In this document: positions 36,056-43,974 of the stretch, in pieces | Position numbering within the stretch: position 1 is the first letter of the stretch | How the letters are laid out: each line of letters starts with the position of its first letter | Assembly (NCBI GenBank): GCA_023421675.1 | Contig: JAEZTC010000008.1 | Location: forward strand, 1 to 64,000 | From: Bacillota bacterium | GTDB taxonomy: Bacteria > Bacillota > Clostridia > Acetivibrionales > JANLFN01 | DNA: 64,000 nt | Direction of reading: 5' to 3' | Position numbers and translations under genes: made by a program | The notes under the pieces: model-generated | What the model was told of the DNA's origin: nothing | What the model saw: the letters and a program-made list of their open reading frames with translations, nothing else | Databases searched by the model: none

Positions 36056-37147
36056 ATGTTTAGAAATAAAACATTAATATTTGTTTTTATTATATTATTG
36101 CTAATTAGTGGTTGCGGCAAAAGCGATAATAAAAACACAAGCATAAATAATATAGGTACGACTATGCAGGTTGGTACTTCAGTAAAATCAATAGATAGTA
36201 TAAGACAAAAATCTGAGTATATCTCTGCTGAAAAAGTTATACGGAGACTTTCATCTGAGGAATTTCAGGGAAGAAAGGTATATACTGAAGAAAATAAGAA
36301 AGCAGCTCAGTATATATCCGAATTGTTTAAAGCGATAGGCCTCGAAAAATATAGTAAAGACTCTTATATGGTCGGCGATAATAATATTCCAATAGAAATA
36401 CAAAACCAGCATGTAGTGGGAGTTATACCCGGTAAAGAACGTTCAAAAGCTGTAGTGCTTACAGCTCACTTAGACCACATAGGTAAGGACACAAATGGAA
36501 AAACATATCTGGGTGCTTTAGATGATGCTTCGGGTATTGGTGCAATAATCGACCTTGCACAGATATTTATGGCAAATAGCAAAGCACTTGATCAGGATGT
36601 GGTAATATGTGCTATTAACGGAGAAGAATCCGGTAACTTAGAGGCGGAAGTAATAATCGATGATTTAAAGCATAGATATAAAAAGCTTTATAACATTGAT
36701 TTTGACTGTATAGGTGCAAAAGATGACAATAGTGTACTTCTTACCGGAAATAAAGAAACAGGTGAAAAGTTGATGAATGGAATAAGTGGTTATTTTACCC
36801 AAAAAGGTATTAAAACTGATTCAATTCATCAAAATGAACAGGGTAGTTTCAATGAAGTTTTCAAAATGGACAATATGGATCCCATAACGATATCATTTGG
36901 CACAGACTCAATTGCATTTTTTCAAAAAAAGATAAACTCGGTATCAATAGGGCAATATGTGATTTTTAATGGCAAAACGTTTAATAGAATGGGACTTAAT
37001 GAAAATAATTTGGATAAATTAACACCCAAGCCTAATTTGATACATTCAATTACCGATACGCCTGATAAAATTGATTTCAAGTTCATAGAAAAGGTTAGTG
37101 ATATTGTATACAACTTTATTATGGATAATGATGGAAAGGAATTTTAA
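36056..37147 (+). CDS. M28-like metallopeptidase lipoprotein, last metal ligand absent
   Basis: 363 residues from ATG 36056 (AAGTGGGGG upstream). A frame to 36014 would run through the operator repeat. A lipoprotein signal ends in LISGCG. The M28 fold shows TAHLDHIG (His ligand), LDDASGIGA (bridging Asp), NGEESGN (Glu base and ligand) and FDCIGAKDD (Asp ligand). The usual C-terminal SDHxxF is replaced by GTDSIAFF, so the final His ligand is missing. Likely outside the membrane; possibly an inactive or altered peptidase. Confidence 0.75.
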   Translation: MFRNKTLIFVFIILLLISGCGKSDNKNTSINNIGTTMQVGTSVKSIDSIRQKSEYISAEKVIRRLSSEEFQGRKVYTEENKKAAQYISELFKAIGLEKYSKDSYMVGDNNIPIEIQNQHVVGVIPGKERSKAVVLTAHLDHIGKDTNGKTYLGALDDASGIGAIIDLAQIFMANSKALDQDVVICAINGEESGNLEAEVIIDDLKHRYKKLYNIDFDCIGAKDDNSVLLTGNKETGEKLMNGISGYFTQKGIKTDSIHQNEQGSFNEVFKMDNMDPITISFGTDSIAFFQKKINSVSIGQYVIFNGKTFNRMGLNENNLDKLTPKPNLIHSITDTPDKIDFKFIEKVSDIVYNFIMDNDGKEF

Positions 37148-37202
37148 GAAGTTTTCTTCTGTCTTCCCCTGTTGCCCCATGTCCAAATATAATCTATAAT
37201 TA

Positions 37203-37236
37203 AAATGCCATAAAAAATTTATGGCATTTTTTAAAT
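37203..37236 (+). terminator. Terminator after the M28-like gene
   Basis: AAATGCCATAAA and TTTATGGCATTT form a stem with a short loop, followed by a run of T. pcrA starts just beyond. Confidence 0.75.
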
Positions 37237-37251
37237 ATTAGGAGCGATAGC

Positions 37252-39465
37252 ATGAGCTTATTTGATAAATTAAATCCCGAACAAAAAACTGCTGTACTGT
37301 ACGGAGAAGGCCCGCTATTGATACTTGCCGGAGCCGGCTCGGGAAAGACCAGGGTTTTAACACATAGAATTGCATATTTAATAGAAGAAAAAGGAGTTAG
37401 CCCTGCAAGCATATTGGCTATAACATTTACAAACAAGGCCGCAAAAGAGATGCGTGAGAGGGTTGAAAAGCTTATTGGCGCTGCTGCAAACAACATGTGG
37501 ATAGGCACCTTCCACTCGACGTGTGTAAAGATACTCCGTAAGGATATTGATAAACTGGGCTTTGATAAAAGCTTCGTAATATTTGATTCTCAGGATCAGC
37601 AGACGGTTATAAAGGATTGTATAAAAGAACTTAACCTTAACGATAAGAACTTTCCGCCAAGAATGCTTCAGGATGCTATAGGAAGAGCAAAGGATGAACT
37701 TATTGAGCCTGAGCACTATACAAAAATGTATGCTTCAGACTTCAGAATGGGCAAGGTAGCTAAGGTTTATGAACTGTATCAGAAAAAGCTAAAGCAGAAT
37801 AATGCACTGGACTTTGATGATATCATAGTTTACACTATTAAGCTTTTTATGGAGAACCCTCCTGTACTCGATTATTATCAGAAACGTTTCAGATATGTCC
37901 TGGTAGATGAGTACCAGGATACAAATACTGCTCAGTATTACCTTACTACTTTGCTTGCTAAGGGTAGTAGGAACCTTTGTGTTGTAGGTGATGACGACCA
38001 GTCAATTTACGGCTGGCGTGGTGCAAATATAAGGAATATTCTGGATTTTGAAAAGGAATTTAAGGACTGTAAGGTTATAAAGCTTGAACAGAATTATCGT
38101 TCCTCACAAAAAATCCTGGATGCAGCAAACTCAGTAATTAAAAATAACACAGGGCGTAAAAGCAAAAAGTTATGGACGGAAAATGCTGAAGGCTGTAATA
38201 TACAGACCTTCCAGGGTGGTAATGAACATGAGGAAGCAATGTTCGTAGCTCAAGAAATAAAGGGCTTATGTCTTAACGGAAACAAGCGCTACAGGGATGT
38301 AGCCATACTTTACAGGATGAATGCCCAGTCGCGTATACTTGAGGATACCCTTATGCGGGAAGGTATACCATATAGGATATTTGGAGGCCTCCGATTCTAC
38401 GACAGAAAGGAAATCAAGGATATAATTGCATATCTGAGGGTTATACAAAATCCTTCGGATAATATCAGCCTCAAGAGGATTATAAATGTACCTAAAAGAG
38501 GTATTGGTAATACCACTGTAGAGGCGGCAGAAGGTATCGCCAATGAACGAGGTTCAAGCATTTTCAGCGTCATTTCAATGGCGGGTGAAATATCAAAGCT
38601 TCAAAGGGCGTCTACCAAGCTGGAAGCTTTTGTTCATATGATAAATGAGTTGTCAATTCAAAGAGATAAGATGAAAATATCAGACTTCATAACTGAGGTT
38701 ATAGAAAAAACAGGAATTATAGGCGAATTGAAAAATGAGAACTCCGTGGAGTCTGAAAGCCGGATCGAAAATATCAAGGAATTAATTTCTGTTGCAATGG
38801 AGTTTGAAGTCCAGGAGGGTGAGCAAACGCTACAGGGTTTCCTTGAAAACATATCATTGGTATCCGATATAGATACCATGGATGAAGAAAGCGATTATGT
38901 TGTTCTGATGACCTTACATAGTGCAAAGGGTTTGGAATTCCCTGTTGTTTTCATGGTGGGCATGGAAGAGGGAGTGTTCCCGGGGACCCGGTCACTTACC
39001 GATGAAACAGAAATGGAAGAGTCCAGAAGGCTTTGTTATGTAGGAATAACAAGGGCAATGGAAAAGCTGTATTTAACGTATGCTTACAGCAGAACATTGT
39101 TTGGAAATACGACTTACAATGGAGTATCAAGATTTTTAAAAGAGATTCCGGAGGAACTGCTTGACGGGTTTGTTAAAAAGCCAGCCCGGACAACGCAATC
39201 CTTTAGCGGGAGTTGGGATACCCAGCCTGCAAGTCAGGAAAAAACCTTTACCGATTGGACAACCCCTAAGATTGATTCCGTCCCAAAAAACAATCCTAGT
39301 GTCAATGTTAACGTTGGGGATACGGTTGTGCACAAAAAATTCGGAATAGGTAAAGTGACTTCAATTGAAGAAGAAAACGGGGATTACAAGATAGAAATAG
39401 ATTTCAAGCACTCGGGAATGAAACGTCTTATGGCGGCTTATGCCGGGCTGGTCAAAGTTAATTGA
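37252..39465 (+). CDS. pcrA: ATP-dependent DNA helicase PcrA/UvrD
   Basis: 737 residues, superfamily 1A 3'-to-5' helicase. LNPEQKTAV is the Q motif, LAGAGSGKTRVLTHR motif I, TFTNKAAKEMRER motif Ia, VLVDEYQDTN motif II, VVGDDDQSIYGWRGA motif III, LEQNYRSSQ motif IV, and LMTLHSAKGLEFPVVF with VGITRAMEKLYL motifs V-VI. The C-terminal ~60 residues hold the Tudor-like VGDTVVHKKFGIGKVTSIE domain that binds RNA polymerase. Works in repair and conflict resolution. Confidence 0.95.
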   Translation: MSLFDKLNPEQKTAVLYGEGPLLILAGAGSGKTRVLTHRIAYLIEEKGVSPASILAITFTNKAAKEMRERVEKLIGAAANNMWIGTFHSTCVKILRKDIDKLGFDKSFVIFDSQDQQTVIKDCIKELNLNDKNFPPRMLQDAIGRAKDELIEPEHYTKMYASDFRMGKVAKVYELYQKKLKQNNALDFDDIIVYTIKLFMENPPVLDYYQKRFRYVLVDEYQDTNTAQYYLTTLLAKGSRNLCVVGDDDQSIYGWRGANIRNILDFEKEFKDCKVIKLEQNYRSSQKILDAANSVIKNNTGRKSKKLWTENAEGCNIQTFQGGNEHEEAMFVAQEIKGLCLNGNKRYRDVAILYRMNAQSRILEDTLMREGIPYRIFGGLRFYDRKEIKDIIAYLRVIQNPSDNISLKRIINVPKRGIGNTTVEAAEGIANERGSSIFSVISMAGEISKLQRASTKLEAFVHMINELSIQRDKMKISDFITEVIEKTGIIGELKNENSVESESRIENIKELISVAMEFEVQEGEQTLQGFLENISLVSDIDTMDEESDYVVLMTLHSAKGLEFPVVFMVGMEEGVFPGTRSLTDETEMEESRRLCYVGITRAMEKLYLTYAYSRTLFGNTTYNGVSRFLKEIPEELLDGFVKKPARTTQSFSGSWDTQPASQEKTFTDWTTPKIDSVPKNNPSVNVNVGDTVVHKKFGIGKVTSIEEENGDYKIEIDFKHSGMKRLMAAYAGLVKVN

Positions 39466-39716
39466 GAATTGAGAATTGAGAATTGAGAATTAAAAGGCAA
39501 AGGAAAAAGCAGGTTGACAGTTGACAGAGGACGAGAGGACAGTTAAAGGCAATTGAGAATTGAGAATTGAGAATTGAGAATTGAGAATTGAGAATTGAGA
39601 ATTGAGAATTGAGAATTGAAAATTGAGAATTGAGAATAAAAGGCAGAGAAGAGTGTACAGTTTACAGTTAAAGGCAAAGGCGAGATTACAGTTGAAGCAA
39701 TTGAGAATTGAGAATG
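39460..39716. repeat. Heptamer (GAGAATT)n repeat cluster after pcrA
   Basis: Three runs of the 7-base unit GAGAATT at about 39460-39491, 39551-39637 and 39699-39716. They are separated by other short repeats (GTTGACAGTTGACAG, AAAGGCAAAGG). The same heptamer flanks several genes downstream. A frame across it encoding repeated NSQFSIL is an artefact of the repeat. Confidence 0.8.
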
Positions 39717-39784
39717 AAAGGTAAACAAGGACTAATGCACAGGTTTACAATTTACAATTTACAGTTATAGATATAAAGATTAAT

Positions 39785-39815
39785 AGCCGTGGAACAATCA
39801 CGGCTTTTTATTTTT
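39785..39815 (+). terminator. Terminator downstream of the pcrA repeat region
   Basis: AGCCGTG (39785-39791) pairs with CACGGCT (39799-39805), then a T-rich tail. Another hairpin (10-bp arms 39844-39853 and 39856-39865) follows at the end of the convergent gene. Confidence 0.7.
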
Positions 39816-39901
39816 AGTCGGTGGAAGCGACTTGGTTTTGACAGCCGTGGGTTTTAACCCACGGCGCGTTTACTCATGTCATGATTTTTCTTGAACTTTA
39901 C

Positions 39902-40276
39902 TTATTTTATAAACTGTATACAGAATAATACTATGGTTACACAGGCGAAGCCAAAGGTTTTCCAGAACCTATAGTACAATGCCTCTGTAATCCCATAAAT
40001 TACAAATAGGCTTAACGAAACAAAAATAACAGACTGCAGGTAAGTATGCAATATATAAGAAAGTAAAGATGCAACAAAGAAAATTACTCCAAAGGAAAGC
40101 ATACAGATTACTTTAGTTCTTATTTGCTTGTCGCTTATATTCGGGGGCAATTCACCATGCTGCTTCCTTGCGGATTGTAAGCCATTCTTCTTAAGAAGGT
40201 GATGAATGTTTGTTATAATTTCAAGAGTTCCCAATGCTAAAAGTAAAGCCCTTATTATTTCATGGCCCCAGCTCAC
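39902..40276 (-). CDS. Small membrane protein cotranscribed with MarR regulator
   Basis: 124 residues with about four hydrophobic helices (IIRALLLALGTLEIITNIHH, VICMLSFGVIFFVASLLSYIL, SVIFVSLSLFVIYGI, FACVTIVLFCIQF). Not recognised. Overlaps the MarR gene by 4 bases, so it is probably the regulator's target. A transport or sensing role is only a guess. Confidence 0.6.
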   Translation of the reverse strand: MSWGHEIIRALLLALGTLEIITNIHHLLKKNGLQSARKQHGELPPNISDKQIRTKVICMLSFGVIFFVASLLSYILHTYLQSVIFVSLSLFVIYGITEALYYRFWKTFGFACVTIVLFCIQFIK

Positions 40277-40707
40277 TTTAATCCCTCCTCTGATAGATTA
40301 TTTATTATGCTGTTTAATGAACTGAATAACCTATCAATGTCACTTTTACTCATACCCTTCAGGGCTGCCTCAGTAACTTTTTCTACTTTGTTTTCAATTT
40401 CTTTGACAATATCTTTTGATTTACGCGTTAAGCACACTACGTAGGACCTTCTGTCAGCTGGATCCAAATTCTTTTTTATAAGTCCTTTGTCCAAAAGCTT
40501 AAAAATTACTGTGCCTATTGTAGCACGGTCACTCATCAACTCATCTGATATTTGTGCCTGCGACAATTCTGTTTTGGAATATAATAATTTTAGCACTGCC
40601 CACTGAGATGTAGTTATATCATACCTTTCAAGCTCACAATCCATTTTCCTCTTAATAAGTCTGGCACTGGTATTTAATAAATAACCCAATATATCATGTA
40701 TTTCCAT
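40273..40707 (-). CDS. MarR family transcriptional regulator
   Basis: 144 residues. Winged helix with TSQWAVLKLLYSKTELSQAQISDEL (recognition region) and the wing KNLDPADRRSYVVCLT, the DxRS/R hallmark of MarR. Dimerisation helices lie at both ends. A perfect 16-bp palindrome sits just downstream of its own promoter -10 (40746-40761), which fits autorepression. Confidence 0.9.
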   Translation of the reverse strand: MEIHDILGYLLNTSARLIKRKMDCELERYDITTSQWAVLKLLYSKTELSQAQISDELMSDRATIGTVIFKLLDKGLIKKNLDPADRRSYVVCLTRKSKDIVKEIENKVEKVTEAALKGMSKSDIDRLFSSLNSIINNLSEEGLK

Positions 40708-40745
40708 ATAGTCTTACCCCAATCCAAGCTAATAAGTAAACATAT

Positions 40746-40790
40746 AGTATGTATACATACTAATTTAGTATATTTGACCACATGTGTCAA
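40746..40790 (-). promoter_or_regulatory. marR promoter with palindromic operator
   Basis: On the minus strand TTGACA (40790-40785), a 17-base spacer and TAAATT (40767-40762). The perfect palindrome AGTATGTATACATACT (40746-40761) abuts the -10. A second near-palindrome, TTGACCACATGTGTCAA (40774-40790), covers the -35. Confidence 0.65.
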
Positions 40791-40824
40791 TACTATGTAC
40801 TTAATTTAATTAGTAATACTTCCA

Positions 40825-41619
40825 CTAATCACTCAAAAGTTCTTCAACATTTATATTTGGGTTCCTGTATCTGTGTATTCTTTTCTTGCCAATTTGAATC
40901 GCTTTATTCGGGCAATATTGGATGCATGCCATACACCTTTCACAGTTATGTTTCCAGAGTGGCTTTGATTTAACTTCTATATTGTTTACAGGACAGATCC
41001 TTTCACATAATTTACAGCCGATGCATTTACTATCAGTAAAAAACTTGGTATCCAGCGAGTGAAAACCTGAAAAGATTTTATCGGTAGCTTTAATGAAAAG
41101 CTTATCAAATGCTATATCAATAGCTATTTTACTTATTTCAGGTTTGATATTTTTCCTTTGATTTATTATGGTTGAAATTTCTTTAACCCTTTTCTTTTCA
41201 ATTTCGAACATATCAGAATCTACTGCTACGGGCTTTGTTTCATATTTGTAGATATGATTTTTGGGCATCTTAATAAGAAAACCTGAGTTGAGTATTACAT
41301 TGTTTGTTTTAAGAGTATTTTGTAATTTTTTTAGAACCGTTGAAGGTGCTGCACTATAAGTAGCCACGGTAAAAACATAAACATTTTTACTAATCTCCAA
41401 TTTTTTAGCAATCTTTTCAACTATTAATGGCAGCCGTGAATAGTATACCGGAAACACTATTCCGATACAGCCCGATTTAACTATAATTTTCTCTTCATTT
41501 GTTAATTTTGATATTTTAAGCAGATTGAACCCTGAAAGGCTATTACAAAGATCCTTTGCAACCTGAAAGCTGTTACCTGTACCAGAAAAATATAATATTG
41601 AATTGTTTTCTATTACCAT
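40825..41619 (-). CDS. EFR1-type flavodoxin/ferredoxin fusion protein
   Basis: 264 residues. The N-terminal half is flavodoxin-like (ILYFSGTGNSFQVAKDL is the FMN phosphate loop, IGIVFPVYYSRLP the next). The C-terminal part has two 4Fe-4S motifs, CIGCKLCERICPVNN and CERCMACIQYCPNKA. Such fusions carry electrons in anaerobes; the partner is unknown. The promoter just upstream has MerR-type geometry and the merR gene is immediately upstream. Confidence 0.85.
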   Translation of the reverse strand: MVIENNSILYFSGTGNSFQVAKDLCNSLSGFNLLKISKLTNEEKIIVKSGCIGIVFPVYYSRLPLIVEKIAKKLEISKNVYVFTVATYSAAPSTVLKKLQNTLKTNNVILNSGFLIKMPKNHIYKYETKPVAVDSDMFEIEKKRVKEISTIINQRKNIKPEISKIAIDIAFDKLFIKATDKIFSGFHSLDTKFFTDSKCIGCKLCERICPVNNIEVKSKPLWKHNCERCMACIQYCPNKAIQIGKKRIHRYRNPNINVEELLSD

Positions 41620-41660
41620 TATAAACCCCCCTTATAATTAGAGAATCAGCCTATAATGGT

Positions 41661-41692
41661 ATAATAAAGTATGTTCTATAGAACACAGTCAA
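41661..41692 (-). promoter_or_regulatory. MerR-type promoter with dyad in the long spacer
   Basis: Minus strand: TTGACT (41692-41687), then a 19- or 20-base spacer to TTATTA/TATTAT (41667-41661). The spacer contains the perfect palindrome TGTTCTATAGAACA (41672-41685). Overlong spacers with a central dyad are the mark of MerR-activated promoters. Confidence 0.75.
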
Positions 41693-42093
41693 GGGTTTTC
41701 TAAAAATTTTTCCATATCATTAAAACATTTACTGCTTCGTATATTGCTTTCTGCCTTAATAAGGAGTTGCTTGGTGTTCTCTAGTTGTCCAATCCTGTTG
41801 TTAATTTCATTTATTTTATCAGATATAATAGATAGAATACTGAGGGGGTTTCCGTTCTTGATTTGATGATACATTTCACCTAATAAAAGTTTTATTTCCT
41901 TTAGAGTAAAGCCAAACTTTTTTGATATAAGAATAAACCATAAGATGTTAATATCTTCATCGGTATACACTCTGTACCCATTTTCTTCCCGTTTGGGCTC
42001 TGAAAGGAGTCCAATCCGTTCATAATGCCTTATGGTTTCTTTAGTGATATTAAATTTTTCTACGATTTCACCAATTTTATATTTTTGTTTCAT
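41689..42093 (-). CDS. MerR family transcriptional regulator
   Basis: 134 residues. KIGEIVEKFNITKETIRHYERIGLLSEPKREENGYRVYTDED is the winged-helix DNA-binding start, and a coiled coil (IISDKINEINNRIGQLENTKQLL) mediates dimers. The C-terminus is short with Cys only near residue 123, so no clear metal site. Its likely target is the flavodoxin/ferredoxin gene directly downstream. Confidence 0.9.
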   Translation of the reverse strand: MKQKYKIGEIVEKFNITKETIRHYERIGLLSEPKREENGYRVYTDEDINILWFILISKKFGFTLKEIKLLLGEMYHQIKNGNPLSILSIISDKINEINNRIGQLENTKQLLIKAESNIRSSKCFNDMEKFLENP

Positions 42094-42099
42094 GGTTAA

Positions 42100-42462
42100 T
42101 CACATGCTTTCCTTTTTATCTATAAGGTTTAAGTAAGTTTTGCCCCAATTTCCTAAAGTAAATAGAACAGGAATGAAGGTCTTTCCGATTTCAGATAGAG
42201 AATATTCAACTCTTGGAGGTATCTCTTTATAGATTTCCCTGTGCACTAGACCGTCACTTTCAAGTTCCCTGAGTTGGTTGGTCAGAATTGTCTGCGATAT
42301 TTTATTGTTCATAAGCCTTTGAAGCTCATTAAATCTTCTCGTTTTTTGACTTAAGTAATAGAGGATAATCATCTTCCACTTGCCAGCTATTAAGTATTGT
42401 ACCGTTGCGATGGGGCATGATTGATCTGAATCTGCCTGTTTGATTATTTTAGTTATTGTAAT
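42100..42462 (-). CDS. HxlR family regulator, probable non-AUG start
   Basis: The first ATG (42372) would remove the conserved family opening. The frame upstream of it reads CPIATVQYLIAGKWK, the normal HxlR N-terminus with its Cys. Between the in-frame TAG and this block there is no ATG, GTG or TTG, only ATT (42462) and ATA (42456). A strong GGAAGGAG lies at 42473-42466, 3 bases from ATT or 9 from ATA. The winged helix follows (RFNELQRLMNNKISQTILTNQLRELESDGLV) and the wing EIPPRVEYSLSEIG. About 120 residues in full. Confidence 0.7.
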   Translation of the reverse strand: MTITKIIKQADSDQSCPIATVQYLIAGKWKMIILYYLSQKTRRFNELQRLMNNKISQTILTNQLRELESDGLVHREIYKEIPPRVEYSLSEIGKTFIPVLFTLGNWGKTYLNLIDKKESM

Positions 42463-42613
42463 CCGCTCCTTCCGCTAATAGTACTGTTTATATTAGTATC
42501 TAATAAAATTGTGCGTACTTGAATGCTTATTTTTTTGCCTATAAGATTACATTATACAGAATCAATTAAGGTCTGAATAGTTTAAAGACAATTTATTATG
42601 TGGGAGGATAACA

Positions 42614-42973
42614 ATGATAGTAAAACAGATATTAAGTAGGTTTTATGTTAATGACATGGATAAGGCAATTGAGTTTTATGAGAAGGTTTTAAATGAAAAG
42701 TGTGCTTCAAGGTTCCAATATACTGAGGCAAAATTGGAGATAGCTCGTATTGCGAATGTTTTAATTATAAGCGGTTCCGACGAAGCATTAAAGGTATTTA
42801 AGACAACTAATGCAACCTTTTTGGTGGATTCAGTAACTGAGTTCAAAGAATTCCTGTTGAATACGGGTGCAACAATTATAAGAGATATTAGGGAAGTTCC
42901 CACCGGATTCAACATGACGGTACAGCATTCAGACGGCAATACCGTAGAATATGTTGAACACAGAAATAAGTAA
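42614..42973 (+). CDS. VOC/glyoxalase-fold protein
   Basis: 119 residues, one VOC unit with two beta-alpha-beta-beta-beta modules (LSRFYVNDMDKAIEFYEKVL and FKEFLLNTGATIIRDIREVP; end HSDGNTVEYVEH). The pattern resembles small dioxygenase- or resistance-type VOC proteins. The substrate cannot be told. GTGGGAGG precedes the ATG. Confidence 0.75.
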   Translation: MIVKQILSRFYVNDMDKAIEFYEKVLNEKCASRFQYTEAKLEIARIANVLIISGSDEALKVFKTTNATFLVDSVTEFKEFLLNTGATIIRDIREVPTGFNMTVQHSDGNTVEYVEHRNK

Positions 42974-42986
42974 GTCTTAGTATATA

Positions 42987-43020
42987 AAAAGTGCCATTTT
43001 CAATTATAAATGGCACTTTA
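42987..43020. terminator. Terminator after the VOC gene
   Basis: AAAGTGCCATTT and AAATGGCACTTT form a 12-bp stem with A and T runs on both sides, so it may work in both directions. Confidence 0.75.
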
Positions 43021-43041
43021 ATTATTTTAATGACTGTTTTT

Positions 43042-43060
43042 CATTCTCAATTCTCAATTT
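43042..43060. repeat. Short heptamer repeat at the gph 3' end
   Basis: TCATTCTCAATTCTCAATTT is the reverse strand of the GAGAATT heptamer family. It lies at the end of the phosphatase gene. Confidence 0.6.
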
Positions 43061-43709
43061 ATAACAATTTAACTAACTCCATCGGATGGGCTATTAACGT
43101 TTTCGCTCCACTTTCATTAAGCTCATCAGCATCACGAAATCCCCATAGAACTCCCACAGGATACATTCCTGCCGCGTTTGCGGTTTCCATATCTACGTTG
43201 GTATCACCAAGATAAAGAATTTCCTCGGGCTTAACTCCTATAATATCTATAATTTCAAATGCAGAGTGCGGATCCGGCTTCTTTGGAAGTCCCGTCCTTT
43301 CGCCATATATTACTTCGAAATGCCATCTTGATAACAGTTTTTCAACCGCTGAAACTGTTATTTGATGAGGCTTATTAGACAATATGGCCAATTTAATATT
43401 TCTTGAAACCAGTTCATCTAAAAGCTCAGGTATACCATCATACGGGCGGGCTTTCTCGTCCCATCTCTTTGAATATTCTTCACGGTATTCAGACAGACAG
43501 GTTTCTATCGTTTCAAGTGTTCTCTTATCCTCAGGTATTACCCTTTCGACAAGCACCTTAATTCCATCCCCGACAAAATACTTATACTTATCCAATTCAT
43601 GCATCGGAAAATCAAGGCGCTCTAATACATCGTTCATGCAGCTTGCTATATCTCCCAGTGTGTCCAAAAGAGTTCCGTCCAAATCAAAAATTACTGCTTT
43701 GTATCCCAT
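43059..43709 (-). CDS. HAD hydrolase, phosphoglycolate phosphatase-like
   Basis: 216 residues from ATG 43709, which has AGGTGGAG upstream; a frame to 43730 adds 7 residues. KAVIFDLDGTLLDT holds the nucleophile Asp and acid Asp, LAILSNKP the Thr/Ser motif, and ILYLGDTNVDMETANAAGM the metal-binding motif III. The cap domain lies between. Probably a Gph/PpaX-type phosphatase; the substrate is not certain. Confidence 0.85.
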   Translation of the reverse strand: MGYKAVIFDLDGTLLDTLGDIASCMNDVLERLDFPMHELDKYKYFVGDGIKVLVERVIPEDKRTLETIETCLSEYREEYSKRWDEKARPYDGIPELLDELVSRNIKLAILSNKPHQITVSAVEKLLSRWHFEVIYGERTGLPKKPDPHSAFEIIDIIGVKPEEILYLGDTNVDMETANAAGMYPVGVLWGFRDADELNESGAKTLIAHPMELVKLL

Positions 43710-43885
43710 TGTCTCCACCTTTTCAATCAAGAATTTATATCCATTACTTAAAAGTTATTAATTAGCTTCCAAGAATGAATTATACGCTTTTTGACGCGTG
43801 CCTTCAATATTATAAGTGTCTTATTGCTATTCCAATAAAAAACATATAAAGTCTGTTCAATTAGTGTAACAATACTGGTATTATA

Positions 43886-43914
43886 TTGACAAAAGCACAT
43901 TGCTGGTTTATAAT
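43886..43914 (+). promoter_or_regulatory. Consensus sigma-A promoter of the histidine operon
   Basis: TTGACA (43886-43891), 17 bases, TATAAT (43909-43914): both hexamers perfect. Confidence 0.85.
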
Positions 43915-43931
43915 ATCAATAATTCATCGAT

Positions 43932-43959
43932 TTACTAATTTAACACGTTAGTGTAGTAA
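43932..43959. promoter_or_regulatory. Inverted-repeat operator candidate in the his leader
   Basis: TTACTA (43932-43937) and TAGTAA (43954-43959) are inverse copies, with ACTAA and TTAGT nested inside. TTAGTGTA appears here (43948-43955) and upstream of the -35 (43861-43868). Position just past the start site suits a repressor. A HisR/YerC-type regulator is known for clostridial his genes, but the link here is inference. Confidence 0.4.
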
Positions 43960-43974
43960 AGTGAGGTCAAACAT

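Noticed and set aside
39460..39716. CRISPR array
   Set aside because: The repeat unit is 7 bases with no unique spacers of even length and no cas genes nearby.
39543..39728. Minus-strand frame encoding repeated NSQFSIL
   Set aside because: It is the translation of the GAGAATT heptamer repeat, whose 7-base unit gives a 7-residue period in any open frame.
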